Positions 36,012 to 43,958 of a stretch of 64,000 nt of DNA are shown here, piece after piece. The DNA is from JAWRCU01 sp033542235 (GTDB lineage: Bacteria; Pseudomonadota; Alphaproteobacteria; Rhizobiales; Rhizobiaceae): positions 223,110-287,109 of the forward strand of contig NZ_JAWRCU010000007.1 of the NCBI RefSeq assembly GCF_033542235.1, written 5' to 3'. Positions within the stretch are counted from its first letter, which is position 1; each line of letters begins with the position of its first letter. The position numbers and the translations under genes were made by a program. The notes under the pieces are model-generated. The model did no database searches, had not been told where the DNA came from, and was given only the letters and a program-made list of their open reading frames with translations.

Positions 36012-39000
36012 TTGAAGGCTCCGCAGGACTCCCACCGTAGGTAGATGTCGGCAGATGCATCTCCTTGAGAACCAGGGACAGCGGCAAGAGGGTTGTGTCA
36101 CGCTCAATAACCGCGCCCCCCATCACCGTGGCTCCAAAGGAGACGGTGCAACCGCCCTGTATCCAAGTCCGCTTTACTTTCAGGATCATGTTCTCGAAGG
36201 TGTGAAACTGAAGCACACCGTCCACGACACAATCATCACCAAAGCGCACTGCGTCCCAGTCAGAGCACTGCATTGGCTGCGTGATGATTGTTCGACGTCC
36301 TATCTGGCATCCCATGCACCGCAGTATGGGATTAGACAGGACAGTACCGGCGCTCAACGCCAGAGACCCTCTGCACCAGACGAAAAAGCAGTCCTGCGCG
36401 AAGAAGTAGGCGAAGTGCCGCCAAGACCAGAAGGGGGCGGAGCCGTCGGCTCCCCATTTGCTCGCGACGAGCGATCTTTTGATCGCGACTGAGAGTAGAA
36501 CCAGACTTACTTCGGTGAGGGGCAAGGCAATCACCGAGCTGGCGACAATGTGTCCGCCAAACCGCAACAAGCAAACGTACAGAATCGTGAATAGCATTCC
36601 CTCTGAGTAAGGAAGAATACTGATGCTCAAGAGGTCAAACAGAAAGACACGTGTCAGGAAGATAGGCAATCCGGGCCGACTGCGGGCTTCAGTTCCTGTC
36701 TCAAATAACGCGCTCGCAAATCTGACCGGCGGGTTTCCCGCCACCGTTACGGGATCGCCGGGTAATGTCCGCAGCTGTCGCCGGAACCGTATGTCACTGC
36801 CTGGAGTGGAGACGCCCAAGATGAAGTTGGACGGAAATTGCCCGTACTCCGCCACGCAGTTGTTTCCGGTGAAGAAGTTGTAGGGCATGTCGAGCTGCCG
36901 CAGCGTGATATATCGGGGCCCATAGTCGAGCATGTTCGTGAAGCAGCCATTGGACCAGAACACGTGGGAGTCAGCAGTGGCAACCTCCGGGACGAGGTTG
37001 AACATGAGGTCGCATTCTGAGGCACCCACACGTGGGAAGCGCATGCCGGCGAGCGCCCGCAGGTACTGCCCGGTGACGGTCCAGGTCCACTGTCTCTGAA
37101 TGCGATTCATCAGGTGCATTCTGTACATGAGAAGGGCTCCGCTGAGCCCCCGCGACGGATAAAGCCCAGGAGAGCCGGCCGTGCAGCGGATGAACAGACA
37201 GCTCAGCACCGAGGTCGCGACAACAGTCAGCCAAGTGGTAATCAAAGCATAGTCGGTCAGATGCCAAACGATGTCGAGCAGCGGCGTCGCGCGGAAATAT
37301 TTATCGGATAGGCTAGAGTCTCCAGCGCCAATGAGGCCGCTGGCGCACCAGAATATGGTGGCGGTGGGGACAACGACGAGCCAAAAAGCTATGAAGATTT
37401 GCATGAGGATATTGGCCGTCTCCAGTACCCAGATCGGAGACGCATACCGGCAAGTCTTGTCCGCCCGCATCAGCTCGGTGCAGCGACCGCTGAGGCGAGC
37501 GGGAGTTCCTTCCCACATCTCCTGGGGACCCACAGCTGTCAGAATGGCGGTGAACGGAGTGATCCAGCTCCCACGGCCCACCGTCACACCATTGGCAATG
37601 GCGGCCCTCATACCGATCTTGCACCCGCTCTCGAGGTGAATACGGCCGACGTGCAGGCGCTGCCCCGACCACCTCGCTGTTTGGATGTAGGCTCCAGTCT
37701 GTATCGCGACATCATCGTCGATGCAGATCAAATCGAGCGGACCCGACAGGACAGCATCATGCGCGCACTGAAGGTTACAGCCCACTTTAGCACCGAGCTG
37801 TCGCAGGGCGAATGCCAAAAGCGGCGCGCTGCGATACATGACACGCAAAGTGATCAGCACAGAGTTCTCCAGCTGACCGATGCGCCAGATTCGCAGATGC
37901 ATTCTGCTCCATTTGGGGTAGACGCCAGGGCTCACATTGCTCGAGCGGATGCTGCCCTCCAGGAGGAGCTTGATCATCATGACCCAGAGCAGGAGCGCGA
38001 AGGGCGTGACGAGGCCGATCAAGTACAGGAGGAACCCGACAATCACGAACTCGCCGACGCTCGCAGTCGTGAAGAATGTTCCGACCTCGAGGTAATTCAA
38101 TGCTATGAGGAAGGTCACCAAGGCCGGCGAATACAAGAGCATTGCAAAGAGAACTTGGAGTGTGGTGAAGCATTCCACCGAGAGCACCGCTGACGCGGCC
38201 TGGCCGTGTTCGGCAGGCGTCCCGTTTGACTTCACAGGGATGACGGCGCCTGTCGGGGCCTCCGGGAGTGCCCGCGGGCAGCTGGCCACTTTGCGCGCAG
38301 TGTTGCAATCACTGAGCAGCGCTCGAACTGACACCGCCCAGCCTGAGGCCTGAAGTCGCCGTGCCAAGCGCGCAACCTGGATCGAGTGGGCCCCGGCCTC
38401 AGCGAACCCGTCGTCCAAGTCCAGCGGCGTCTCGAACACAGCCCTGCAGATCGCCAGCACTTCCGCACACGCGGGGTCCATTTCCGCGCCAGTATCAGCT
38501 GGCTTGATTTCCTTTTCCCCTATAACCCGCATGCTGGCTGGTGCGTATGGCGCATCCGGCTGGGCGGTTCTCAACAGGTGAGACAATCTTGGCAAGCATG
38601 ACCGGTCGATTTTGCCCGAAACCGGTTTCAAGACGAATTTTTCGACAAGGAAGATCTTTGTCGGCACCGACGCCTCCGGAAGTCGCTTGGCGAGTGCTGC
38701 CGTCACCCTTGCACTCCACTCCGCAGGCGCTGGAGCGGCGGCCGAGATCGGGGCTTTGCAAATCGATGGTGCGCAGACGAAGGCGACGAGCGCCTCATCC
38801 TGGTAGTCCAGAATGGCGGCTTCGATCTCTCCGAATTGGGTCTGGAGCATGTCCTCAACGGCCTGCACCTCGACGCGATGCCCGCGCACTTTGAGCTGCC
38901 TGTCAATCCGGCCAAGGAAGTGCACGCGCTGTGTTTGGGCATCGATTCTGCATCTGTCGCCGGTGCGATAGAGGCGGCCGAACTGGGGGTGCATGATGAA

Positions 39001-40260
39001 TTTTTTGGCGGTTTGCTCCGGCAGGTTCCGATAGCCGCGCGCAACGTGGACACCGCCGACGCAGAGCTCCCCGATCTCACCGTGGGGTAGGGGGCGGAGT
39101 TGATCGACCTCGAGGATGACATAGGTGACGTTAGGAAACGGCGAGCCGATGGTGATGGGCTCCCCCGGCCGCAAGCTCTGTCGGCTCGTGTCGGTGCTTG
39201 CCTCTGTCGGGCCATAGGTGTTGATGATCTGTCGTCTTCCCCGGGTCCAGGGCTCGACGAGCGCGTTGGGGAAGGCTTCCCCGGCCGGCACGATGTAGCG
39301 GCATATCGGATATGGGAGATCCACTTCGGGGGATGCTGTAAGCGTGGCGAGCAGCGCCGGCGGACAAAAGAGCATCGTGACCTCGGCCTCGCGTAGGATT
39401 GGGACGAGGTCCGGACCGGACCGAATTTGCTCTTTGGTCAGCATGACTACCGCGCAACCCGATACCCAGGCGCTGTACATCTCGGAGATGCTGCCGTCAT
39501 AGCCCAGCGAAGACGTGAGCGAGGTCGCATCCAGGCCGGGAATGAGATCGAAGTAGTCGGCGTAGCTCAGGGCCAGGTTCACGTAGCCTGCGTGCGGGCA
39601 TTCGACGCCCTTGGGCAGCCCGGTAGTGCCGCTCGTGTAAAAGATGACGGCAAGACGCTGCCTGGGGTCGTCCAGCCAGGTCGGCGGTTCCGCTAGGGGC
39701 ATTCCGTCTGGCAATTCCATGACGTTGAGCGTCGGCAGGTTGCCGAATTGGTTTCGTCCTCGCGTGAGGACGACCACCGGCTGCGCGTCGTTGAGCATGT
39801 GGGTGACCAGCGAGTCTGGCAGCGTTGTGTCGAGAAACATCACGGTACCGCCAGCCTTTAGGATGCCCAGATGAGCGGCCACGATTTGCCAATTGTCTTG
39901 CGGCATGGCAACGGCAACCACCTGGTCAGGACCGCTGAGGAAGGGAACAAGGGCAGCAGCCACATTTTCCGCTCGCGCGTTGAGCTCAGCGAAGGTCAGG
40001 GACTCTCCTGTGTGAGGGATCTGTAAGGCCGTGAAATCCGGAAACTTCTCGGCGGAGCGACTGAAGACCTCCGTGAGCCACCGAACGCCTTTCTGATGCG
40101 GCGCGTTGGCGGGGTGGCCGTTAAAGACGTCTGTCAGGCTGTATTGGGAAGTGTCTGCCCGGTCGTTCGCCACCTCCGCAGCCCAGATGTACCGCCTCCA
40201 AGCAACGATTGCGAGGAAGAAGAAAAGTGCCAAGACCGTTGCAGCAACAATCGATGTCAC
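35998..40260 (-). CDS. Pls/PosA-family nonribosomal poly(amino acid) synthetase
   Basis: 1420 residues from the GTG at 40260 (GAGGAC upstream; a TTG at 40281 is possible). Order: N-terminal membrane anchor (about 5-23), complete adenylation domain (about 60-560; FYTSGTTGLPKGV at 207-219, NTYGPTEAS at 347-355, YRTGDR at 431-436, SGK at 548-550), carrier domain (about 595-665, Ser626 in GAHSIQ), membrane helices, a left-handed beta-helix block (about 820-930), further helices and a second block near the C-terminus. This is the Pls/PosA layout (poly-lysine and poly-ornithine synthetases), with no condensation or thioesterase domain. My manual pocket reading is D-G-S-F-V-A-T-T-D-K; the second acidic residue suits a basic substrate such as diaminopropionate. 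Confidence 0.88.
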   Translation of the reverse strand: MTSIVAATVLALFFFLAIVAWRRYIWAAEVANDRADTSQYSLTDVFNGHPANAPHQKGVRWLTEVFSRSAEKFPDFTALQIPHTGESLTFAELNARAENVAAALVPFLSGPDQVVAVAMPQDNWQIVAAHLGILKAGGTVMFLDTTLPDSLVTHMLNDAQPVVVLTRGRNQFGNLPTLNVMELPDGMPLAEPPTWLDDPRQRLAVIFYTSGTTGLPKGVECPHAGYVNLALSYADYFDLIPGLDATSLTSSLGYDGSISEMYSAWVSGCAVVMLTKEQIRSGPDLVPILREAEVTMLFCPPALLATLTASPEVDLPYPICRYIVPAGEAFPNALVEPWTRGRRQIINTYGPTEASTDTSRQSLRPGEPITIGSPFPNVTYVILEVDQLRPLPHGEIGELCVGGVHVARGYRNLPEQTAKKFIMHPQFGRLYRTGDRCRIDAQTQRVHFLGRIDRQLKVRGHRVEVQAVEDMLQTQFGEIEAAILDYQDEALVAFVCAPSICKAPISAAAPAPAEWSARVTAALAKRLPEASVPTKIFLVEKFVLKPVSGKIDRSCLPRLSHLLRTAQPDAPYAPASMRVIGEKEIKPADTGAEMDPACAEVLAICRAVFETPLDLDDGFAEAGAHSIQVARLARRLQASGWAVSVRALLSDCNTARKVASCPRALPEAPTGAVIPVKSNGTPAEHGQAASAVLSVECFTTLQVLFAMLLYSPALVTFLIALNYLEVGTFFTTASVGEFVIVGFLLYLIGLVTPFALLLWVMMIKLLLEGSIRSSNVSPGVYPKWSRMHLRIWRIGQLENSVLITLRVMYRSAPLLAFALRQLGAKVGCNLQCAHDAVLSGPLDLICIDDDVAIQTGAYIQTARWSGQRLHVGRIHLESGCKIGMRAAIANGVTVGRGSWITPFTAILTAVGPQEMWEGTPARLSGRCTELMRADKTCRYASPIWVLETANILMQIFIAFWLVVVPTATIFWCASGLIGAGDSSLSDKYFRATPLLDIVWHLTDYALITTWLTVVATSVLSCLFIRCTAGSPGLYPSRGLSGALLMYRMHLMNRIQRQWTWTVTGQYLRALAGMRFPRVGASECDLMFNLVPEVATADSHVFWSNGCFTNMLDYGPRYITLRQLDMPYNFFTGNNCVAEYGQFPSNFILGVSTPGSDIRFRRQLRTLPGDPVTVAGNPPVRFASALFETGTEARSRPGLPIFLTRVFLFDLLSISILPYSEGMLFTILYVCLLRFGGHIVASSVIALPLTEVSLVLLSVAIKRSLVASKWGADGSAPFWSWRHFAYFFAQDCFFVWCRGSLALSAGTVLSNPILRCMGCQIGRRTIITQPMQCSDWDAVRFGDDCVVDGVLQFHTFENMILKVKRTWIQGGCTVSFGATVMGGAVIERDTTLLPLSLVLKEMHLPTSTYGGSPAEPSNVTS

Positions 40261-40369
40261 GACTTGTCCTCGTGCTCGCAATCCAGGTGAACAAGTCGCC
40301 AGACCCGGAATGTCTTGACTTCAAAAAGCGAAGTGGTCCGCTCGCGATCACACAGAATGCAGCGCATCG

Positions 40370-41008
40370 TTACGTGCTCTCCTGACCGGCCGGGATGAAA
40401 GCCAACGCAGCCAAATGCGGGGAAGCACAAAAGCGCAAATGGACGACTCGCCCATTGCAGATCGTTGCTTCCCGATTGGCGAAGTCGATCTCGATATCGT
40501 GATGGTCGAGAAAGATTCGATCGAGAGGATACACCGCCTTGTAGACTGCCTCCTTGGCGACGAAGAGCATCCGTCCCCGAAACCCGTCGGCATCCAAGTG
40601 CTCGCGCTCTCTGGGTGTCGCGACTAGCTCCGCCAGTTCACGAGGCAGAAGCTCGGCAGGTTCGACATCTATTCCCAGCGCCCTGAAATGCTGCTCGCGA
40701 CAGATCGCGGCGACGGCATAGTCGGAATCGTGAGCTAGCGAACCTCTGATACCCTCGGGCCAAATCGGGGCTCCAGCGCTAGTGCGCTTGATGGGCCACT
40801 CAGGATAGCCGAGACACCTCAACAGGTTTCGTGCAACCAGACGTGCCGCTCCGCTGGCCCGCCGAACTGCTACGATGCTTCTGTCGAATGCAGGAGCCTC
40901 CTCCGGCAGGAGAGCGTCCTCATCTCCTGGCAGAATAAGACGTTGTCCGACCAATACGCCGGAAAAGGCCAGCTCTTCGATCGCCGTCGAAAATGACCGA
41001 AATCCCAT
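40370..41008 (-). CDS. 4'-phosphopantetheinyl transferase, EntD/Sfp-type
   Basis: 212 residues from the ATG at 41008 (GAGGAG upstream). The magnesium- and CoA-binding motifs GIDVEPAEL (about 113-121) and FVAKEAVYKAVYP (about 152-164) are intact, as are RGSLAHDSDYA and WPIKRTSAGAP upstream of them, the EntD branch pattern. It would convert the carrier domain of the synthetase encoded 110 bases downstream to its holo form by adding phosphopantetheine to Ser626. Same strand and short gap suggest one operon. Confidence 0.9.
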   Translation of the reverse strand: MGFRSFSTAIEELAFSGVLVGQRLILPGDEDALLPEEAPAFDRSIVAVRRASGAARLVARNLLRCLGYPEWPIKRTSAGAPIWPEGIRGSLAHDSDYAVAAICREQHFRALGIDVEPAELLPRELAELVATPREREHLDADGFRGRMLFVAKEAVYKAVYPLDRIFLDHHDIEIDFANREATICNGRVVHLRFCASPHLAALAFIPAGQEST

Positions 41009-41312
41009 GACTCCTCATGCGCCTGAAATCAGCGCCCCTTCGAAGGTGAGCAGTCGCTTTTACCCTAGCGGCACCCTAGGCCCTGTTAAAGAGGGCTCTT
41101 GCCGAAGCGGCGGTGATCATCGTTAGCATGTAGCCGAGCTCGTCACTGCCTTGAGCACCGGCCGGCTCTCACGCCGATGGTCCGATGGACATCACAGATG
41201 CTTTGCCGGGGCTCTTGTCTCGCAATCCAGACACGGGCAGGGCGGTTGACGCAACGTGGTTGCGAAGTCGCTGTAGTAGCCGCAAGCTGGGACCAACCCT
41301 GGGGATCCGGTG
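41009..41312. promoter_or_regulatory. Divergent promoter interval between PPTase and Lrp genes
   Basis: About 304 bases between the divergent starts at 41008 and 41313. It holds a CCCTAG direct repeat (41063-41068 and 41073-41078) and a GCCCT/AGGGC hairpin (41080-41096). No gene fits. This is where an Lrp-type regulator would be expected to act on the PPTase-synthetase operon and on itself; specific sites cannot be assigned by eye. Confidence 0.4.
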
Positions 41313-41774
41313 ATGGAGCTCGACAGTTTCGACAGGCAGATCCTGGCCTTGCTGCAGAAGGATAGCCGCAGGCCCCAGCGCGACATCAGTGAGCATGTCA
41401 ATCTCTCCGCTTCCGCCGTCAGTCGGCGCATCGCGGCGATGGAAGATGCGGGCGTGATCCAGCGAAACGTTGCGGTGGTCGATCCGGCCAAGGTCGGCAA
41501 GCCCATCACGATCATCGTCGCCGTATCTCTGGGGAACGAGCGGCTCGACCTCCTGGATGCGGCCAGACGCCGCTTCGTCGCCTGTCCGGCCGTGCAGCAG
41601 GTCTATTACGTCACGTCGGAGGTCGACTTCGTTCTGGTGCTCAACGTCGCCGATATGACCGAATACGAGGCCCTGACGCGCGAGCTGTTCTTCACCGAGG
41701 CGAAAATCAAGAGCTTCCGTACCATGGTCGCGATGGACCGCAGCAAGGTATCGCTGGCGGTCGATGTGGGGTGA
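41313..41774 (+). CDS. Lrp/AsnC-family transcriptional regulator
   Basis: 153 residues from the ATG at 41313 (GTG directly before it is an alternative). The N-terminal winged helix is SFDRQILALLQKDSRRPQRD and SASAVSRRIAAMEDAGVI; the rest (about 65-150) is the ligand-binding RAM domain, with AVQQVYYVTSEVDFVLVLNV at its core. Lrp-family proteins respond to amino acids and usually act on adjacent or divergent genes. Placed head-to-head with the PPTase-synthetase operon, it is the likely regulator of the diaminopropionate polymer cluster, perhaps sensing an amino acid intermediate. Confidence 0.88.
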   Translation: MELDSFDRQILALLQKDSRRPQRDISEHVNLSASAVSRRIAAMEDAGVIQRNVAVVDPAKVGKPITIIVAVSLGNERLDLLDAARRRFVACPAVQQVYYVTSEVDFVLVLNVADMTEYEALTRELFFTEAKIKSFRTMVAMDRSKVSLAVDVG

Positions 41775-41922
41775 GCCTCGGAAGCAGAGCTTGACGCAGT
41801 GAGGGGCTGTCCCCGCCAGGCATGGTTATCGACGATCTTGAATGGCCTAATCTTCCGCCTCGGGCCTACCCCGCGAAAAGGTGTCTCGGAAAACCGCTGG
41901 CCCACTTGCCTGCGCGACACCG

Positions 41923-42759
41923 CTACTTGCCCTGTGGGCGCAGCCAGCGCGTGTCCAACACCTTTTTTGCCCGGCGACGATCGACATACGGGCTGATCAG
42001 CTTTTGATACGCGTAGGCAACCTGCTCGTATTCGAATTCGCATTCCTCGGCCCGCTTCTTCGGCAGATATCCGTCGTCGACAATATAGCCGAAAAATTCG
42101 TGGTCGGCCCCATAAGCAATGCACAGAACGTTGTAGGCGCGTTGCGCGGGAGTACCGTGCACACCAGCAAATTCCGTCATTGTGGGAGGCGCTTTTGCAG
42201 CCGCCTCGGTCTTAAACGCGTAGGCTACGCCCCCGATCACCCTGCGCGCCTCCTCCTTGCCGAGTTGCAGTATGATGAAGGACGATAACTGATCGGCGGC
42301 GTCTTCCTCGCGTCCCAACACCGGCACCTCCAGCATGTCGAACAGGGCGTGGGCAGCTTCATGCAAACAGGTGTCGAACAATGGCCCCTCCAGGGCGTCG
42401 ATCGGCGTGACTCCGGCCGGCGTTGTTTCTGCAGGCATGGTGTTCCGGAGGTGATCGATATACTCGTAGCAAATCGTTATCACGTCGCTGTCGTAGAAAG
42501 CATCAGCCTCGCCGTTGCATCCATCCAGCTTCACAAGCAACGCGCGGGGGAGTCGGATCGGACTGAGGAATTTTTGTAACTTCTCCAGGAAGTTGCGGTC
42601 TTTCAATTGCTCGTAGATCGGCCGATGGGCTGGGTTCTTGGGCGGCACATAGTCTATGGTAACCCGGTTGACTCGCGCGGCCCGTGCTGTCGCTAGGGTT
42701 TCGGATCCAACCAGAGTTACCAAGGTCAGGACCATACCCACTAGCACTTTCGTGTACAT
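41923..42759 (-). CDS. DUF4344 putative metallopeptidase, exported
   Basis: 278 residues from the ATG at 42759, with AAGGAGG five bases upstream. A signal peptide (about 1-28) precedes a domain with HEAAH (in CLHEAAHALFDM), the HExxH zinc motif, and a downstream REEDAADQLSSF segment that supplies a likely third ligand Glu or Asp. This is the DUF4344 family of putative zinc metallopeptidases of unknown substrate. It lies at the right end of the accessory region, just inside the tRNA remnants. Confidence 0.85.
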   Translation of the reverse strand: MYTKVLVGMVLTLVTLVGSETLATARAARVNRVTIDYVPPKNPAHRPIYEQLKDRNFLEKLQKFLSPIRLPRALLVKLDGCNGEADAFYDSDVITICYEYIDHLRNTMPAETTPAGVTPIDALEGPLFDTCLHEAAHALFDMLEVPVLGREEDAADQLSSFIILQLGKEEARRVIGGVAYAFKTEAAAKAPPTMTEFAGVHGTPAQRAYNVLCIAYGADHEFFGYIVDDGYLPKKRAEECEFEYEQVAYAYQKLISPYVDRRRAKKVLDTRWLRPQGK

Positions 42760-42914
42760 GGGTTCCTCCTTTGCCGTGCTTAGCCGCGACCCACATTCGC
42801 ATTTGTGTGTGCCAAGGCATAGTCCGCCGGCGTCAACAGGCCGGCGTTCAACCGCTTCGCTGGTGAATTCCGGGGGTAGGTCTCGGTGACCATCTGCTAA
42901 ATTGCTGATGCTAT

Positions 42915-42990
42915 TGGAATTCCCAACGGGAATCGAACCCGTTTTCGCCGTGAAAGGGCGTGGTGGAGGGCAGGGTGCTCTCCGAGGAAC
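42915..42990 (-). pseudogene. tRNA-Glu-like remnant (3' half intact)
   Basis: On the minus strand an anticodon arm CGCCCTTTCACGGCG (loop anticodon TTC, Glu) and T-arm ACGGGTTCGATTCCCGT lead to an end TTCCA, together the pattern of a rhizobial tRNA-Glu 3' half. The 5' part does not fold: the acceptor pairing is imperfect and the D-loop lacks GG. Total span is 76 bases. It looks like a leftover from integration at a tRNA-Glu gene, not a working tRNA. Confidence 0.45.
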
Positions 42991-43132
42991 GCAAGAAAGG
43001 TTGGCGGACGCGTTGGTGGAGCCGACGGGGCCTACTCCGACGGAGCTTCCTATGGTGTTGAAGCGAGGATCGCAGGCCGATGCCCTTGACCTGGCTTGCT
43101 TCTAATAAGCTATTGATTTTCCGAAATTTTAA

Positions 43133-43207
43133 TGGTGGGCGATGCAGGGATTGAACCTGCGACCCCACCCGTGTGAAGGGTGTGCTCTCCCGCTGAGCTA
43201 ATCGCCC
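43133..43207 (-). tRNA. tRNA-Val (anticodon CAC)
   Basis: A full cloverleaf on the minus strand: acceptor GGGCGAT pairing with ATCGCCC, D-arm with TAGCTCAGCGGGAGAGC, anticodon stem CACCC/GGGTG with loop TTCACAC (anticodon CAC), T-arm GCAGGTTCAATCCCTGC and encoded CCA. It reads GTG codons. Its 3' end faces the accessory region at 28-43 kb. Confidence 0.95.
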
Positions 43208-43350
43208 GCCAGGGACCGTGGCCCCGAAACGTGCGCGCGATATAGAGTGCAGCACCGCGTCAAGTCAAGCACGAGGAAATCCGTCAGGCGCAACCTGGCT
43301 GCAGCTCACCAAAGTCTTGGCAGCGGTATACGCGGGCAGGCGAGGGGGAC

Positions 43351-43446
43351 TCAGGCTTGCGCCGCCTCGATCAGCTCCAGCGTCAGTTCGGCATGGTGCG
43401 AGGTCCTCACGCTCGGGACATCGCCGCCTCCCTCGGTCGAGCTCAT
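43351..43446 (-). CDS. 31-residue coupled ORF whose end is a remnant of the gph 3' end
   Basis: The ATG at 43446 overlaps the TGA of the small secreted-protein gene (ATGA). The last about 18 residues (SHHAELTLELIEAAQA) resemble the C-terminus of Gph encoded at 46150 (SHYDELTLGLIDKLIAAAQG), and the DNA matches with one 12-base deletion. It is more probably a relic of a recombination at the gph 3' end than a functional protein. Confidence 0.4.
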   Translation of the reverse strand: MSSTEGGGDVPSVRTSHHAELTLELIEAAQA

Positions 43447-43730
43447 TTGATCTGAGTGACTTCCGCAGCTTGGTCAGGAACCAGCCGCACCCTGTAGGTC
43501 GCGTTCCCGCATTGCATTATGTAGACTGGCGCGTCAGGTCGTGATTGTGTCGGGTCGGGCTTAGCCGAAATCGGTTTAGTGCATTCAAAACCTTGCCTGC
43601 GGACCTGAACAGCAATGACTGTCGCGTCGATTCCTTCTTGTGACAGAGCTGGATCCGCGACAGTCGCGCAGACGGCTACGCAGAACGCGACTGTCAAGTA
43701 TCGACATACACACGCGGTGCTAGAGGTCAT
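43443..43730 (-). CDS. Small exported protein of unknown function
   Basis: 95 residues from the ATG at 43730 with AGAGGA upstream. An N-terminal hydrophobic stretch (about 10-28, ending ALSQ) looks like a signal peptide; the mature protein has two cysteines (GFECTKP and YIMQCGN) that could form a disulfide. I recognise no family. It is the last full gene of the 43.4-45.6 kb insert, on the same strand as the HlyD-like gene 229 bases away. Confidence 0.6.
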   Translation of the reverse strand: MTSSTACVCRYLTVAFCVAVCATVADPALSQEGIDATVIAVQVRRQGFECTKPISAKPDPTQSRPDAPVYIMQCGNATYRVRLVPDQAAEVTQIK

Positions 43731-43958
43731 GCTTCCTCTCAAGTTTGGCCATACCAAGAATACGCTGGCACGAATTCGTCCGCAGAACATCCCGCACCAA
43801 TGGCGACAGGCTGCTTCTCAAAGGTACCGTGAGCTCTTCAGTCGATTGCCACGGAGAGCGTCGGCCATTCCGGCCGACAGCCCGGGCCCAATCGAGGATC
43901 GGCAGCGTTGTATGAACCGCAGGCCTGGCGTCCGACTGTGCCATACCATCACCGCGGG

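Noticed and set aside
42911..43255. 114-codon minus-strand open frame
   Set aside because: Runs through tRNA-Val and the tRNA-Glu relic; its sequence is a translated tRNA.
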